A DNA stretch of 64,000 bases from positions 55,780,841-55,844,840 of the forward strand of contig NC_088206.1 of NCBI RefSeq assembly GCF_037126465.1, read 5' to 3'. The position numbers and the translations under genes are program-made. Source of the stretch: Ornithodoros turicata (lineage: Eukaryota; Arthropoda; Arachnida; Ixodida; Argasidae). This document shows, piece by piece, positions 31,072 through 44,998 of this stretch; the first letter of the stretch is position 1, and each line of letters starts with the position of its first letter. The notes beneath the pieces were generated by a model that searched no databases, had not been told where the DNA came from, and worked only from the letters and a program-made list of their open reading frames with translations.

Positions 31072-34000
31072 TTTTAAAGGACTCTACTGCCGCCTTTTCC
31101 AAATTCTGCGGTCGCCTTTGTTAAATCCCAGTAAAACGGTATAGCATAAGTCGTCGATAATATGCTTCTGGCGCCATAATACAAGGGGGTTCCGTAAATT
31201 TTAAAGGACTCTACTGCCGACTTTTCCAAATTTTCCAGTCGCCTATGTTACAATCGCAGTAGAAAAGCATAGCATAAGTGGTCGATAATATGCTTCTGGC
31301 ACCATAATACAAAGGGGTTCCGTCCATTTTAAAGGACTCTACTGCCGCCTTTTCCAAATTCTCCAGTCGCCTCTGTTGCAATCGCAGTAGAAAAGCATAG
31401 CATAAGCCGTCGATAATATGCTTCTGGCACCATAATACAAGGGGGTTCCGTCCATTTTAAAGGACTCTACTGCCGCCTTTTCCAAATTCTGCGGTCGCCT
31501 CTGTTACAATCCCAGTAAAACAGTATAGCATAAGTCGTCGATAATATGCTTCTGGCGCCATAATACAAGGGGGTTCCATCCATTTTAAAGGACTCTACTG
31601 CCGCCTTTTCCAAATTCTCCAGTCGCCTCTGTTACAATCGCAGTAGAAAAGCATAGCATAAGCCGTCGATAATATGCTTCTGGCACCATAATACAAGGGG
31701 GTTCCGTCCATTTTAAAGGACTCTACTGCCGCCTTTTCCAAATTCTGCGGTCGCCTCTGTTACAATCCCAGTAAAACGGTATAGCATAAGTCGTCGATAA
31801 TATGCTTCTGGCGCCATAATACAAGGGGGTTCCATCCATTTTAAAGGACTCTACTGCCGCCTTTTCCAAATTCTCCAGTCGCCTCTGTTACAATCGCAGT
31901 AGAAAAGCATAGCATAAGTCGTCGATAATATGCTTCTGGCACCATAATACAAGGGAGTTCTGTCCATTTTAAAGGACTCTACTGCCGCCTTTTCCAAATT
32001 CTCCGGTCGTCTCTGTTACAATCCCAGTAAAACGGTATAGCATAAGTCGTCGATAATATGCTTCTGGCGCCATAATACAAGGGGGTTCCATCCACTTTAA
32101 AGGACTCTACTGCCGCCTTTTCCAAATTCTCCAGTCGCCTCTGTTACAATCGCAGTAGAAAAGCATAGCATAAGTCGTCGATAATATGCTTCTGGCACCA
32201 TAATACAAGGGGGTTCCGTCCATTTTAAAGGACTCTACTGCCGCCTTTTCCAAATTCTCCAGTCGCCTCTGTTACAATCCCAGTAAAACGGTATAGCATA
32301 AGTCTTCGATAATATGCTTCTGGCACCATAATACAAGGGGGTTCCGTAAATTTTAAAGGACTCTACTGCCGACTTTTCCAAATTTTCCAGTCGCCTCTGT
32401 TACAATCGCAGTAGAAAAGCGTAGCATAAGTCGTCGATAATATGCTTCTGGCACCATAATACAAGGGGGTTCCGTCCATTTTAAAGGACTCTACTGCCGC
32501 CTTTTCCAAGTTCTGCGGTCGCCTCTGTTACAATCCCAGTAAAACGGTATAGCACAAGTCGTCGATAATATGCTTCTGGCGCCATAATACAAGGGGGTTC
32601 CGTAAATTTTAAAGGACTCTACTGCCGACTTTTCCAAATTTTCCAGTCGCCTCTGTTACAATCGCAGTAGAAAAGCATAGCATAAGTGGTCGATAATATG
32701 CTTCTGGCACCATAATACAAAGGGGTTCCGTCCATTTTAAAGGACTCTACTGCCGCCTTTTCCAAATTCTCCAGTCGCCTCTGTTGCAATCGCAGTAGAA
32801 AAGCATAGCATAAGCCGTCGATAATATGCTTCTGGCACCATAATACAAGGGGGTTCCGTCCATTTTAAAGGACTCTACTGCCGCCTTTTCCAAATTCTGC
32901 GGTCGCCTCTGTTACAATCCCAGTAAAACGGTATAGCATAAGTCGTCGATAATATGCTTCTGGCGCCATAATACAAGGGGGTTCCATCCATTTTAAAGGA
33001 CTCTACTGCCGTCTTTTCCAAATTCTCCAGTCGCCTCTGTTACAATCGCAGTAGAAAAGCATAGCATAAGTCGTCGATAATATGCTTCTGGCACCATAAT
33101 ACAAGGGAGTTCTGTCCATTTTAAAGGACTCTACTGCCGCCTTTTCCAAATTCTCCGGTCGTCTCTGTTACAATCCCAGTAAAACGGTATAGCATAAGTC
33201 GTCGATAATATGCTTCTGGCGCCATAATACAAGGGGGTTCCATCCACTTTAAAGGACTCTACTGCCGCCTTTTCCAAATTCTCCAGTCGCCTCTGTTACA
33301 ATCGCAGTAGAAAAGCATAGCATAAGTCGTCGATAATATGCTTCTGGCACCATAATACAAGGGGGTTCCGTCCATTTTAAAGGACTCTACTGCCGCCTTT
33401 TCCAAATTCTCCAGTCGCCTCTGTTACAATCCCAGTAAAACGGTATAGCATAAGTCTTCGATAATATGCTTCTGGCACCATAATACAAGGGGGTTCCGTA
33501 AATTTTAAAGGACTCTACTGCCGACTTTTCCAAATTTTCCAGTCGCCTCTGTTACAATCGCAGTAGAAAAGCGTAGCATAAGTCGTCGATAATATGCTTC
33601 TGGCCCCATAATACAAGGGGGTTCCGTCCATTTTAAAGGACTCTACTGCCGCCTTTTCCAAATTCTGCGGTCGCCTCTGTTACAATCCCAGTAAAACGGT
33701 ATAGCACAAGTCGTCGATAATATGCTTCTGGCGCCATAATACAAGGGGGTTCCGTAAATTTTAAAGGACTCTACTGCCGACTTTTCCAAATTTTTTAGCC
33801 GCCTCTGTTACAATCGCAGTAGAAAAGCATAGCATAAGTCGTCGATAATATGCTTCTGGCACCATAATACAAGGGGGTTCCGTCCATTTTAAAGGACTCT
33901 ACTGCCGCCTTTTCCAAATTCTGCGGTCGCCTCTGTTACAATCCCAGTAAAACGGTATAGCATAAGTCGTCGATAATATGCTTCTGGCGCCATAATACAA

Positions 34001-37000
34001 GGGGGTTCCGTAAATTTTAAAGGACTCTACTGCCGACTTTTCCAAATTTTCCAGTCGCCTCTGTTACAATCGCAGTAGAAAAGCATAGCATAAGTCGTCG
34101 ATAATATGCTTCTGGCACCATAATACAAGGGGATTCTGTCCATTTTAAAGGACTCTACTGCAGCCTTATCCAAATTCTCCAGTCGCCTCTGTTACAATCC
34201 CAGTAAAACGGTATAGCATAAGTCGTCGATAATATGCTTCTGGCACCGTAATACAATGGGGTTCCGTCCATTTTAAATGACTCTACTGCCGCCTTTTCCA
34301 AATTCTCCAGTATCCTCTGTTACAATCGCAGTAGAAAAGCATAGCATAAGTCGTCGATAATATGCTTCTGGCACCATAATACAAGGGGGTTCCGTCCATT
34401 TTAAAGGACTCTACTGCCGCCTTTTCCAAATTCTGCGGTCGCCTCTGTTACAATCCCAGTAAAACGGTATAGCATAAGTCGTCGATAATATGCTTCTGGC
34501 ACCATAATACAAGGGGGTTCCGTAAATTTTAAAGGACTCTACTGCCGACTTTTCCAAATTTTCCAGTCGCCTCTGTTACAATCGCAGTAGAAAAGCATAG
34601 CATAAGTGGTCGATAATATGCTTCTGGCACCATAATACAAGGGGGTTCCGTCCATTTTAAAGGACCCTACTGCCGCCTTTTCCAAATTCTCCAGTCGCCT
34701 CTGTTACAATCGCAGTAGAAAAGCATAGCATAAGCCGTCGATAATATGCTTCTGGCACCATAATACAAGGGGGTTCCGTCCATATTAAAGGACTCTACTG
34801 CCGACTTTTCCAAGTTCTCCAGTCGCCTCTGTTGCAATCGCAGTAGAAAAGCATAGCATAAGCCGTCGATAATATGCTTCTGGCACCATAATACAAAGGG
34901 GTTCCGTCCATTTTAAAGGACTCTACTGCCGCCTTTTCCAAATTCTGCGGTCGCCTCTGTTACAATCGCAGTAGAAAAGCATAGCCTAAGTCGCCGATAA
35001 TATGCTTCTGGCGCCATAATACAAGGGGGTTCCGTCCATTTTAAAGGACTCTACTGCCGCCTTTTCCAAATTCTCCAGTCGCCTCTGTTACAATCCCAGT
35101 AGAAAAGCATAGCATAAGTCGTCGATAATATGCTTCTGGCACCATAATACAAGGGGGTTCCGTCCATTTTAAAGGACTCTACTGCCGCCTTTTCCAAATT
35201 CTGCGGTCGCCTGTTACAATCCCAGTAAAACGGTATAGCATAAGTCGTCGATAATATGCTTCTGGCGCCATAATACAAGGGGGTTCCATCCATTTTAAAG
35301 GACTCTACTGCCGCCTTTTCCAAATTCTCCAGTCGCCTCTGTTACAATCGCAGTAGAAAAGCATAGCATAAGTCGTCGATAATATGCTTCTGGCACCATA
35401 ATACAAGGGGGTTCCGTCCATTTTAAAGGACTCTACTGCCGCCTTTTCCAAATTCTGCGGTCGCCTCTGTTACAATCCCAGTAAAACGGTATAGCATAAG
35501 TCGTCGATAATATGCTTCTGGCGCCATAATACAAGGGGGTTCCATCCATTTTAAAGGACTCTACTGCCGCCTTTTCCAAATTCTCCAGTCGCCTCTGTTA
35601 CAATCGCAGTAGAAAAGCATAGCATAAGTCGTCGATAATATGCTTCTGGCACCATAACACAAGGGGGTTCTGTCCATTTTAAAGGACTCTACTGCCGCCT
35701 TTTCCAAATTCTCCGGTCGTCTCTGTTACAATCCCAGTAAAACGGTATAGCATAAGTCGTCGATAATATGCTTCTGGCGCCATAATACAAGGGGGTTCCA
35801 TCCATTTTAAAGGACTCTACTGCCGCCTTTTCCAAATTCTCGTCACCTCTGTTACAATCGCAGTAGAAAAGCATAGCATAAGTCGTCGATAATATGCTTC
35901 TGGCACCATAATACAAGGCGGTTCCGTCCATTTTAAAGGACTCTACTGCCGCCTTTTCCAAATTCTGCGGTCGCCTCTGTTACAATCGCAGTAGAAAAGC
36001 GTAGCATAAGTCGTCGATAATATGCTTCTGGCACCAAAATACAAGGGGGTTCCATCCATTTTAAAGGACTCTACTGCCTTTTCCAAATTCTGCGGTCGCC
36101 GCTGTTACAATCCCAGTAAAACGGTATAGCATAAGTCATCGATAATATGCTTCTGGCACCATGATACAAGGAGTTTTTGCAAATTATAAAGGGCTCTGCT
36201 GCAGCCTCCCGAATTTTGCCGTCGCCTCTGTTACAATCGCAGTAGAAAAGCATAGCATAAGTCGTCGATAATATGCTTCTGGCACCATGATACAAGGAGT
36301 TTGCAAATTATAAAGGGCTCTACTGCCGCCTTTTCCGAATTTTGCGGTCGCCTCTGTTACAATCCCAGTAAAACGGTATAGCATAAGTCGTCGATAATAT
36401 GCTTCTGGCACCATAATACAAGAGGGTTCCGTCCATTTTAAAGGACTCTACTGCCGCCTTTTCCAAATTCTCCAGTCGCCTCTGTTACAATCGCAGTAGA
36501 AAAGCATAGCATAAGTCGTCGATAATATGCTTCTGGCACCATAATACAAGGGGTTCCGTCCATTTTAAAGGACTCTACTGCCGCCTTTTCCAAATTCTGC
36601 GGTCGCCTCTGTTACAATCCCAGTAAAACGGTATAGCATAAGTCGTCGATAATATGCTTCTGGCACCATAATACAAGGGGGTTCCGTAAATTTTAAAGGA
36701 CTCTACTGCCGCCTTTTCCAAATTCTCCGGTCGTCTCTGTTACAATCGCAGTAGAAAAGCATAGCATAAGTGGTCGATAATATGCTTCTGGCACCATAAT
36801 ACAAGGAGGTTCCGTCGATTTTAAAGGACTCTACTGCCGCCTTTTCCAAATTCTCCAGTCGCCTCTGCTACAATCGCAGTAGAAAAGCATAGCATAAGCC
36901 GTCGATAATATGCTTCTGGCACCATAATACAAGGGGGTTCCGTCCATATTAAAGGACTCTACTGCCGACTTTTCCAAGTTCTCCAGTCGCCTCTGTTACA

Positions 37001-40000
37001 ATCGCAGTAGAAAAGCATAGCATAAGCCGTCGATAATATGCTTGTGGCACCATAATACAAGGGGGTTCCGTCCATTTTAAAGGACTCTACTGCCGCCTTT
37101 TCCAAATTCTCCGGTCGTCTCTGTTACAATCCCAGTAAAACGGTATAGCATAAGTCGTCGATAATATGCTTCTGGCGCCATAATACAAGGGGGTTCCATC
37201 CATTTTAAAGGACTCTACTGCCGCCTTTTCCAAATTCTCGTCACCTCTGTTACAATCGCAGTAGAAAAGCATAGCATAAGTCGTCGATAATATGCTTCTG
37301 GCACCATAATACAAGGCGGTTCCGTCCATTTTAAAGGACTCTACTGCCGCCTTTTCCAAATTCTCCGGTCGTCTCTGTTACAAACCCAGTAAAACGGTAT
37401 AGCATAAGTCGTCGATAATATGCTTCTGGCACCATAATACAAGGGGGTTCCATCCATTTTAAAGGACTCTACTGCCGCCTTTTCCAAATTCTCGTCACCT
37501 CTGTTACAATCGCAGTAGAAAAGCATAGCATAAGTCGTCGATAATATGCTTCTGGCACCATAATACAAGGCGGTTCCGTCCATTTTAAAGGACTCTACTG
37601 CCGCCTTTTCCAAATTCTCCAGTCGCCTCTGTTACAATCGCAGTAGAAAAGCATAGCATAAGTCGTCGATAATATGCTTCTGGCACCATAATACAAGGGG
37701 TTCCGTCCATTTTAAAGGACTCTACTGCCGCCTTTTCCAAATTCTCCGGTCGTCTCTGTTACAAACCCAGTAAAACGGTATAGCATAAGTCGTCGATAAT
37801 ATGCTTCTGGCACCATAATACAAGGGGGTTCCATCCATTTTAAAGGACTCTACTGCCGCCTTTTCCAAATTCTCCAGTTGCCTCTGTTACAATCGCAGTA
37901 GAAAAGCATAGCATAAGTCGTCGATAATATGCTTCTGGCACCATAATACAAGGGGTTCCGTCCATTTTAAAGGACTCTACTGCCGCCTTTTCCAAATTCT
38001 CCGGTCGTCTCTGTTACAAACCCAGTAAAACGGTATAGCATAAGTCGTCGATAATATGCTTCTGGCACCATAATACAAGGGGGTTCCATCCATTTTAAAG
38101 GACTCTACTGCCGCCTTTTCCAAATTCTCCAGTTGCCTCTGTTACAATCGCAGTAGAAAAGCATAGCATAAATCGTCGATAATATGCTTCTGGCACCATA
38201 ATACAAGGGGGTTCCGTCCATTTTAAAGGACTCTACTGCCGCCTTTTCCAAATTCTGCGGTCGCCTCTGTTACAATCCCAGTAAAACGGTATAGCATAAG
38301 TCGTCGATAATATGCTTCTGGCACCACAATACAAGGGGTTCCGTCCATTTTAAAGGACTCTACTGCCGCCTTTTCCAAATTCTCCGGTCGTCTCTGTTAC
38401 AAACCCAGTAAAACGGTATAGCATAAGTCGTCGATAATACGCTTCTGGCACCATAATACAAGGGGTTCCGTCCATTTTAAAGGACTCTACTGCCGCCTTT
38501 TCCAAATTCTCCGGTCGTCTCTGTTACAATCGCAGTAGAAAAGCATAGCATAAGTCGTCGATAATATGCTTCTGGCACCATAATACAAGGGGGTTCCGTC
38601 CATTTTAAAGGACTCTACTGCCGCCTTTTCCAAATTCTCCAGTCGCCTCTGTTACAATCCCAGTAGAAAAGCATAGCATAAGTCGTCGATAATATGCTTC
38701 TGGCACCATAATACAAGGGGTTCCGTCCATTTTAAAGGACTCTACTGCCGCCTTTTCCAAATTCTCCAGTCGCCTCTGTTACAATCCCAGTAGAAAAGCA
38801 TAGCATAAGTCGTCGATAATATGCTTCTGGCACCATAATACAAGGGGGTTCCATCCATTTTAAAGGACTCTACTGCCGCCTTTTCCAAATTCTCGTCACC
38901 TCTGTTACAATCGCAGTAGAAAAGCATAGCATAAGTCGTCGATAATATGCTTCTGGCACCATAATACAAGGGGGTTCCGTCCATTTTAAAGGACTCTACT
39001 GCCGCCTTTTCCAAATTCTGCGGTCGCCTCTGTTACAATCCCAGTAAAACGGTATAGCATAAGTCGTCGATAATATGCTTCTGGCGCCATAATACAAGGG
39101 GGTTCCATCCATTTTAAAGGACTCTACTGCCGCCTTTTCCAAATTCTCGTCACCTCTGTTACAATCGCAGTAGAAAAGCATAGCATAAGTCATCGATAAT
39201 ATGCTTCTGGCACCATAATACAAGGCGGTTCCGTCCATTTTAAAGGACTCTACTGCCGCCTTTTCCAAATTCTCCGGTCGTCTCTGTTACAAACCCAGTA
39301 AAACGGTATAGCATAAGTCGTCGATAATATGCTTCTGGCGCCATAATACAAGGGGGTTCCATCCATTTTAAAGGACTCTACTGCCGCCTTTTCCAAATTC
39401 TCGTCACCTCTGTTACAATCGCAGTAGAAAAGCATAGCATAAGTCGTCGATAATATGCTTCTGGCACCATAATACAAGGCGGTTCCGTCCATTTTAAAGG
39501 ACTCTACTGCCGCCTTTTCCAAATTCTCCAGTCGCCTCTGTTACAATCGCAGTAGAAAAGCATAGCATAAGTCGTCGATAATATGCTTCTGGCACCATAA
39601 TACAAGGGGTTCCGTCCATTTTAAAGGACTCTACTGCCGCCTTTTCCAAATTCTCCGGTCGTCTCTGTTACAAACCCAGTAAAACGGTATAGCATAAGTC
39701 GTCGATAATATGCTTCTGGCACCATAATACAAGGGGGTTCCATCCATTTTAAAGGACTCTACTGCCGCCTTTTCCAAATTCTCCAGTTGCCTCTGTTACA
39801 ATCGCAGTAGAAAAGCATAGCATAAATCGTCGATAATATGCTTCTGGCACCATAATACAAGGGGGTTCCGTCCATTTTAAAGGACTCTACTGCCGCCTTT
39901 TCCAAATTCTGCGGTCGCCTCTGTTACAATCCCAGTAAAACGGTATAGCATAAGTCGTCGATAATATGCTTCTGGCACCACAATACAAGGGGTTCCGTCC

Positions 40001-43000
40001 ATTTTAAAGGACTCTACTGCCGCCTTTTCCAAATTCTCCGGTCGTCTCTGTTACAAACCCAGTAAAACGGTATAGCATAAGTCGTCGATAATATGCTTCT
40101 GGCGCCATAATACAAGGGGGTTCCGTCCATTTTAAAGGACTCTACTGCCGCCTTTTCCAAATTCTCCAGTCGCCTGTTACAATCGCAGTAGAAAAGCATA
40201 ACATAAGTCGTCGATAATATGCTTCTGGCACCACAATACAAGGGGTTCCGTCCATTTTAAAGGACTCTACTGCCGCCTTTTCCAAATTCTCCAGTCGCCT
40301 CTGTTACAATCGCAGTAGAAAAGCATAGCATAAGTCGTCGATAATATGCTTCTGGCACCATAATACAAGGGGTTCCGTCCATTTTAAAGGACTCTACTGC
40401 CGCCTTTTCCAAATTCTCCGGTCGTCTCTGTTACAGACCCAGTAAAACGGTATAGCATAAGTCGTCGATAATATGCTTCTGGCACCATAATACAAGGGGG
40501 TTCCATCCATTTTAAAGGACTCTACTGCCGCCTTTTCCAAATTCTCCAGTTGCCTCTGTTACAATCGCAGTAGAAAAGCATAGCATAAATCGTCGATAAT
40601 ATGCTTCTGGCACCATAATACAAGGGGGTTCCGTCCATTTTAAAGGACTCTACTGCCGCCTTTTCCAAATTCTGCGGTCGCCTCTGTTACAATCCCAGTA
40701 AAACGGTATAGCATAAGTCGTCGATAATATGCTTCTGGCACCACAATACAAGGGGTTCCGTCCATTTTAAAGGACTCTACTGCCGCCTTTTCCAAATTCT
40801 CCAGTCGTCTCTGTTACAAACCCAGTAAAACGGTATAGCATAAGTCGTCGATAATATGCTTCTGGCACCATAATACAAGGGGTTCCGTCCATTTTAAAGG
40901 ACTCTACTGCCGCCTTTTCCAAATTCTCCGGTCGTCTGTTACAATCGCAGTAGAAAAGCATAGCATAAGTCGTCGATAATATGCTTCTGGCACCATAATA
41001 CAAGGGGGTTCCGTCCATTTTAAAGGACTCTACTGCCGCCTTTTCCAAATTCTCCAGTCGCCTCTGTTACAATCGCAGTAGAAAAGCATAGCATAAGTCG
41101 TCGATAATATGCTTCTGGCACCATAATACAAGGGGTTCCGTCCATTTTAAAGGACTCTACTGCCGCCTTTTCCAAATTCTCCAGTCGCCTCTGTTACAAT
41201 CCCAGTAGAAAAGCATAGCATAAGTCGTCGATAATATGCTTCTGGCACCATAATACAAGGGGTTCCGTCCATTTTAAAGGACTCTACTGCCGCCTTTTCC
41301 AAATTCTCCAGTCGCCTCTGTTACAATCGCAGTAGAAAAGCATAGCATGAGTCGTCGATAATATGCTTCTGGCACCATAATACAAGGGGGTTCCGTCCAT
41401 TTTAAAGGACTCTACTGCCGCCTTTTCCAAATTCTCCAGTCGCCTGTTACAATCGCAGTAGAAAAGCATAACATAAGTCGTCGATAATATGCTTCTGGCA
41501 CCACAATACAAGGGGTTCCGTCCATTTTAAAGGACTCTACTGCCGCCTTTTCCAAATTCTCCAGTTGCCTCTGTTACAATCGCAGTAGAAAAGCATAGCA
41601 TAAGTCGTCGATAATATGCTTCTGGCACCATAATACAAGGGGTTCCGTCCATTTTAAAGGACTCTACTGCCGCCTTTTCCAAATTCTCCGGTCGTCTCTG
41701 TTACAAACCCAGTAAAACGGTATAGCATAAGTCGTCGATAATATGCTTCTGGCACCATAATACAAGGGGTTCCGTCCATTTTAAAGGACTCTACTGCCGC
41801 CTTTTCCAAATTCTCCGGTCGTCTGTTACAATCGCAGTAGAAAAGCATAGCATAAGTCGTCGATAATATGCTTCTGGCACCATAATACAAGGGGGTTCCG
41901 TCCATTTTAAAGGACTCTACTGCCGCCTTTTCCAAATTCTCCAGTCGCCTCTGTTACAATCGCAGTAGAAAAGCATAGCATAAGTCGTCGATAATATGCT
42001 TCTGGCACCATAATACAAGGGGTTCCGTCCATTTTAAAGGACTCTACTGCCGCCTTTTCCAAATTCTCCAGTCGCCTCTGTTACAATCCCAGTAGAAAAG
42101 CATAGCATAAGTCGTCGATAATATGCTTCTGGCACCATAATACAAGGGGTTCCGTCCATTTTAAAGGACTCTACTGCCGCCTTTTCCAAATTCTCCAGTC
42201 GCCTCTGTTACAATCGCAGTAGAAAAGCATAGCATGAGTCGTCGATAATATGCTTCTGGCACCATAATACAAGGGGGTTCCGTCCATTTTAAAGGACTCT
42301 ACTGCCGCCTTTTCCAAATTCTCCAGTCGCCTGTTACAATCGCAGTAGAAAAGCATAACATAAGTCGTCGATAATATGCTTCTGGCACCACAATACAAGG
42401 GGTTCCGTCCATTTTAAAGGACTCTACTGCCGCCTTTTCCAAATTCTCCAGTCGCCTCTGTTACAATCGCAGTAGAAAAGCATAGCATAAGTCGTCGATA
42501 ATATGCTTCTGGCACCATAATACAAGGGGTTCCGTCCATTTTAAAGGACTCTACTGCCGCCTTTTCCAAATTCTCCGGTCGTCTCTGTTACAGACCCAGT
42601 AAAACGGTATAGCATAAGTCGTCGATAATATGCTTCTGGCACCATAATACAAGGGGGTTCCATCCATTTTAAAGGACTCTACTGCCGCCTTTTCCAAATT
42701 CTCCAGTTGCCTCTGTTACAATCGCAGTAGAAAAGCATAGCATAAATCGTCGATAATATGCTTCTGGCACCATAATACAAGGGGGTTCCGTCCATTTTAA
42801 AGGACTCTACTGCCGCCTTTTCCAAATTCTGCGGTCGCCTCTGTTACAATCCCAGTAAAACGGTATAGCATAAGTCGTCGATAATATGCTTCTGGCACCA
42901 CAATACAAGGGGTTCCGTCCATTTTAAAGGACTCTACTGCCGCCTTTTCCAAATTCTCCAGTCGCCTGTGTTACAATCGCAGTAGAAAAGCATAGCATAA

Positions 43001-44411
43001 GTCGTCGATAATATGCTTCTGGCACCATAATACAAGGGGTTCCGTCCATTTTAAAGGACTCTACTGCCGCCTTTTCCAAATTCTCCGGTCGTCTCTGTTA
43101 CAAACCCAGTAAAACGGTATAGCATAAGTCGTCGATAATACGCTTCTGGCACCATAATACAAGGGGTTCCGTCCATTTTAAAGGACTCTACTGCCGCCTT
43201 TTCCAAATTCTCCGGTCGTCTCTGTTACAATCGCAGTAGAAAAGCATAGCATAAGTCGTCGATAATATGCTTCTGGCACCATAATACAAGGGGGTTCCGT
43301 CCATTTTAAAGGACTACTGCCGCCTTTTCCAAATTCTCCAGTCGCCTCTGTTACAATCCCAGTAGAAAAGCATAGCATAAGTCGTCGATAATATGCTTCG
43401 GGCACCATAATACAAGGGGTTCCGTCCATTTTAAAGGACTCTACTGCCGCCTTTTCCAAATTCTCCAGTCGCCTCTGTTACAATCCCAGTAGAAAAGCAT
43501 AGCATAAGTCGTCGATAATATGCTTCTGGCACCATAATACAAGGGGTTCCGTCCATTTTAAAGGACTCTACTGCCGCCTTTTCCAAATTCTCCAGTCGCC
43601 TCTGTTACAATCCCAGTAGAAAAGCATAGCATAAGTCGTCGATAATATGCTTCTGGCACCATAATACAAGGGGTTCCGTCCATTTTAAAGGACTCTACTG
43701 CCGCCTTTTCCAAATTCTCCAGTCGCCTCTGTTACAATCGCAGTAGAAAAGCATAGCATGAGTCGTCGATAATATGCTTCTGGCACCATAATACAAGGGG
43801 GTTCCGTCCATTTTAAAGGACTCTACTGCCGCCTTTTCCAAATTCTCCAGTCGCCTGTTACAATCGCAGTATAAAAGCATAGCATAAGTCGTCGATAATA
43901 TGCTTCTGGCACCATAATACAAGGGGTTCCGTCCATTTTAAAGGACTCTACTGCCACCTTTTCCAAATTCTCCAGTCGCCTCTGTTACAATCGCAGTAGA
44001 AAAGCATAGCATAAGTCGTCGATAATATGCTTCTGGCACCATAATACAAGGGGGTTCCGTCCATTTTAAAGGACTCTACTGCCGCCTTTTCCAAATTCTC
44101 CAGTCGCCTGTTACAATCGCAGTAGAAAAGCATAGCATAAGTCGTCGATAATATGCTTCTGGCACCATAATACAAGGGGTTCCGTCCATTTTAAAGGACT
44201 CTACTGCCACCTTTTCCAAATTCTCCAGTCGCCTCTGTTACAATCACAGTAGAAAAGCATAGCATAAGTCGTCGATAATATGCTTCTGGCACCATAATAC
44301 AAGGGGGTTCTGTCCATTTTAAAGGGCTCTACTGCCACCCTTTTTAAATTCTGCGGTCTGATACAAGGGGTTTCGCATGTTCTAAGGCGCCCTGCTGCCA
44401 CATTTTCCGAA
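31072..44411. repeat. Satellite array, ~128-bp monomer, about 104 copies
   Basis: Head-to-tail monomers from TTTTAAAGGACTCTACTGCC to CAAGGGGGTTCCGTCCA, very uniform. Two main monomer types alternate: one with ATCCCAGTAAAACGGTATAG, the other with ATCGCAGTAGAAAAGCATAG. In the left half the spacing is 128 bp; towards the right, shorter G-runs bring it to 126-127 bp. Longer repeat units exist (9 x 128 = 1152 bp near 31.9-33.7 kb; 887 bp = 7 monomers near 40.8-42.5 kb). Divergent monomers sit at 36150-36350 and at the right edge (44340-44411). The array lies in an intron of the minus-strand DUF4806 gene. Repeated ~90-codon minus-strand frames are a by-product of the monomer. Confidence 0.98.
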
Positions 44412-44515
44412 TGTAACATGCGATATGAATATATCCTCCTTTGCATAATTGCAAGTCGTGTGCAATGCAAGTCGTGTATCTGGACAGCATAAAGCAGTAC
44501 GTACATAGTGTTTAC

Positions 44516-44747
44516 GAGTTGTTTTCTTTTCTCAGAGGACTTTTTCAGTTCCTCTTCAAGAGCGACAATATCTTCAAAAGTTTTGAATGGCTCATCAATG
44601 AAGTTGACATTGGCGATTCATTGGCATCATTCCTGCTGCTGAGCTTTCTAAGAATTAACAGCTGTTCGCTTTGTCTCTGCTGTGTAAGCTTTACTGTGTG
44701 CAGAAGTTTAAGTACCTCCCAGTACTGAACACATAATCGGTAGAATC
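44516..44747 (-). pseudogene. Second, frameshifted copy of the DUF4806 exon
   Basis: Aligns along its length with 30595-30812 and keeps both splice sites (TTTTAG acceptor at 44748, GTAAAC donor at 44515). Differences: an 18-nt insertion near the start, a 3-nt deletion near EQLL, and a 1-nt deletion after PMS that shifts the frame and leads to a stop before the domain-start motif is complete. If spliced in, it would truncate the protein; it is probably skipped. It shows that a segment with this exon was duplicated and that the array separates the copies. Confidence 0.8.
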
Positions 44748-44998
44748 CTAAAAGAAAGTGACAAGGTACAGTGGCACATAAAGCAAAATTAGTGTGCTTT
44801 GGACAGTGGCATGGGCAGAAATATATTTTTGAGAGAGGGGGAATTCTACTTGACGTAGAGCCGGGATTTCTCTTCTGCTCTCTCTCTCCCAAATGCACTA
44901 CGAAAGGTTCGAGTTCAGGGGGAGCTAAACCACTCTTTCGCTTGACCACACACCTTCAGACGCACCTTCACACGTTCCAACAGTCCCACTTGTAAAAC

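Noticed and set aside
31072..44411. Many near-identical ~75-100 codon minus-strand frames (EKAAVESFKMDG...) as a repeat protein family
   Set aside because: The monomer is 128 bp, not a multiple of three, so frames shift every unit and close after about two monomers. Their repetition reflects the DNA repeat only.
31072..44411. CRISPR array
   Set aside because: Units are contiguous, with no distinct unique spacers, and the genome is eukaryotic.
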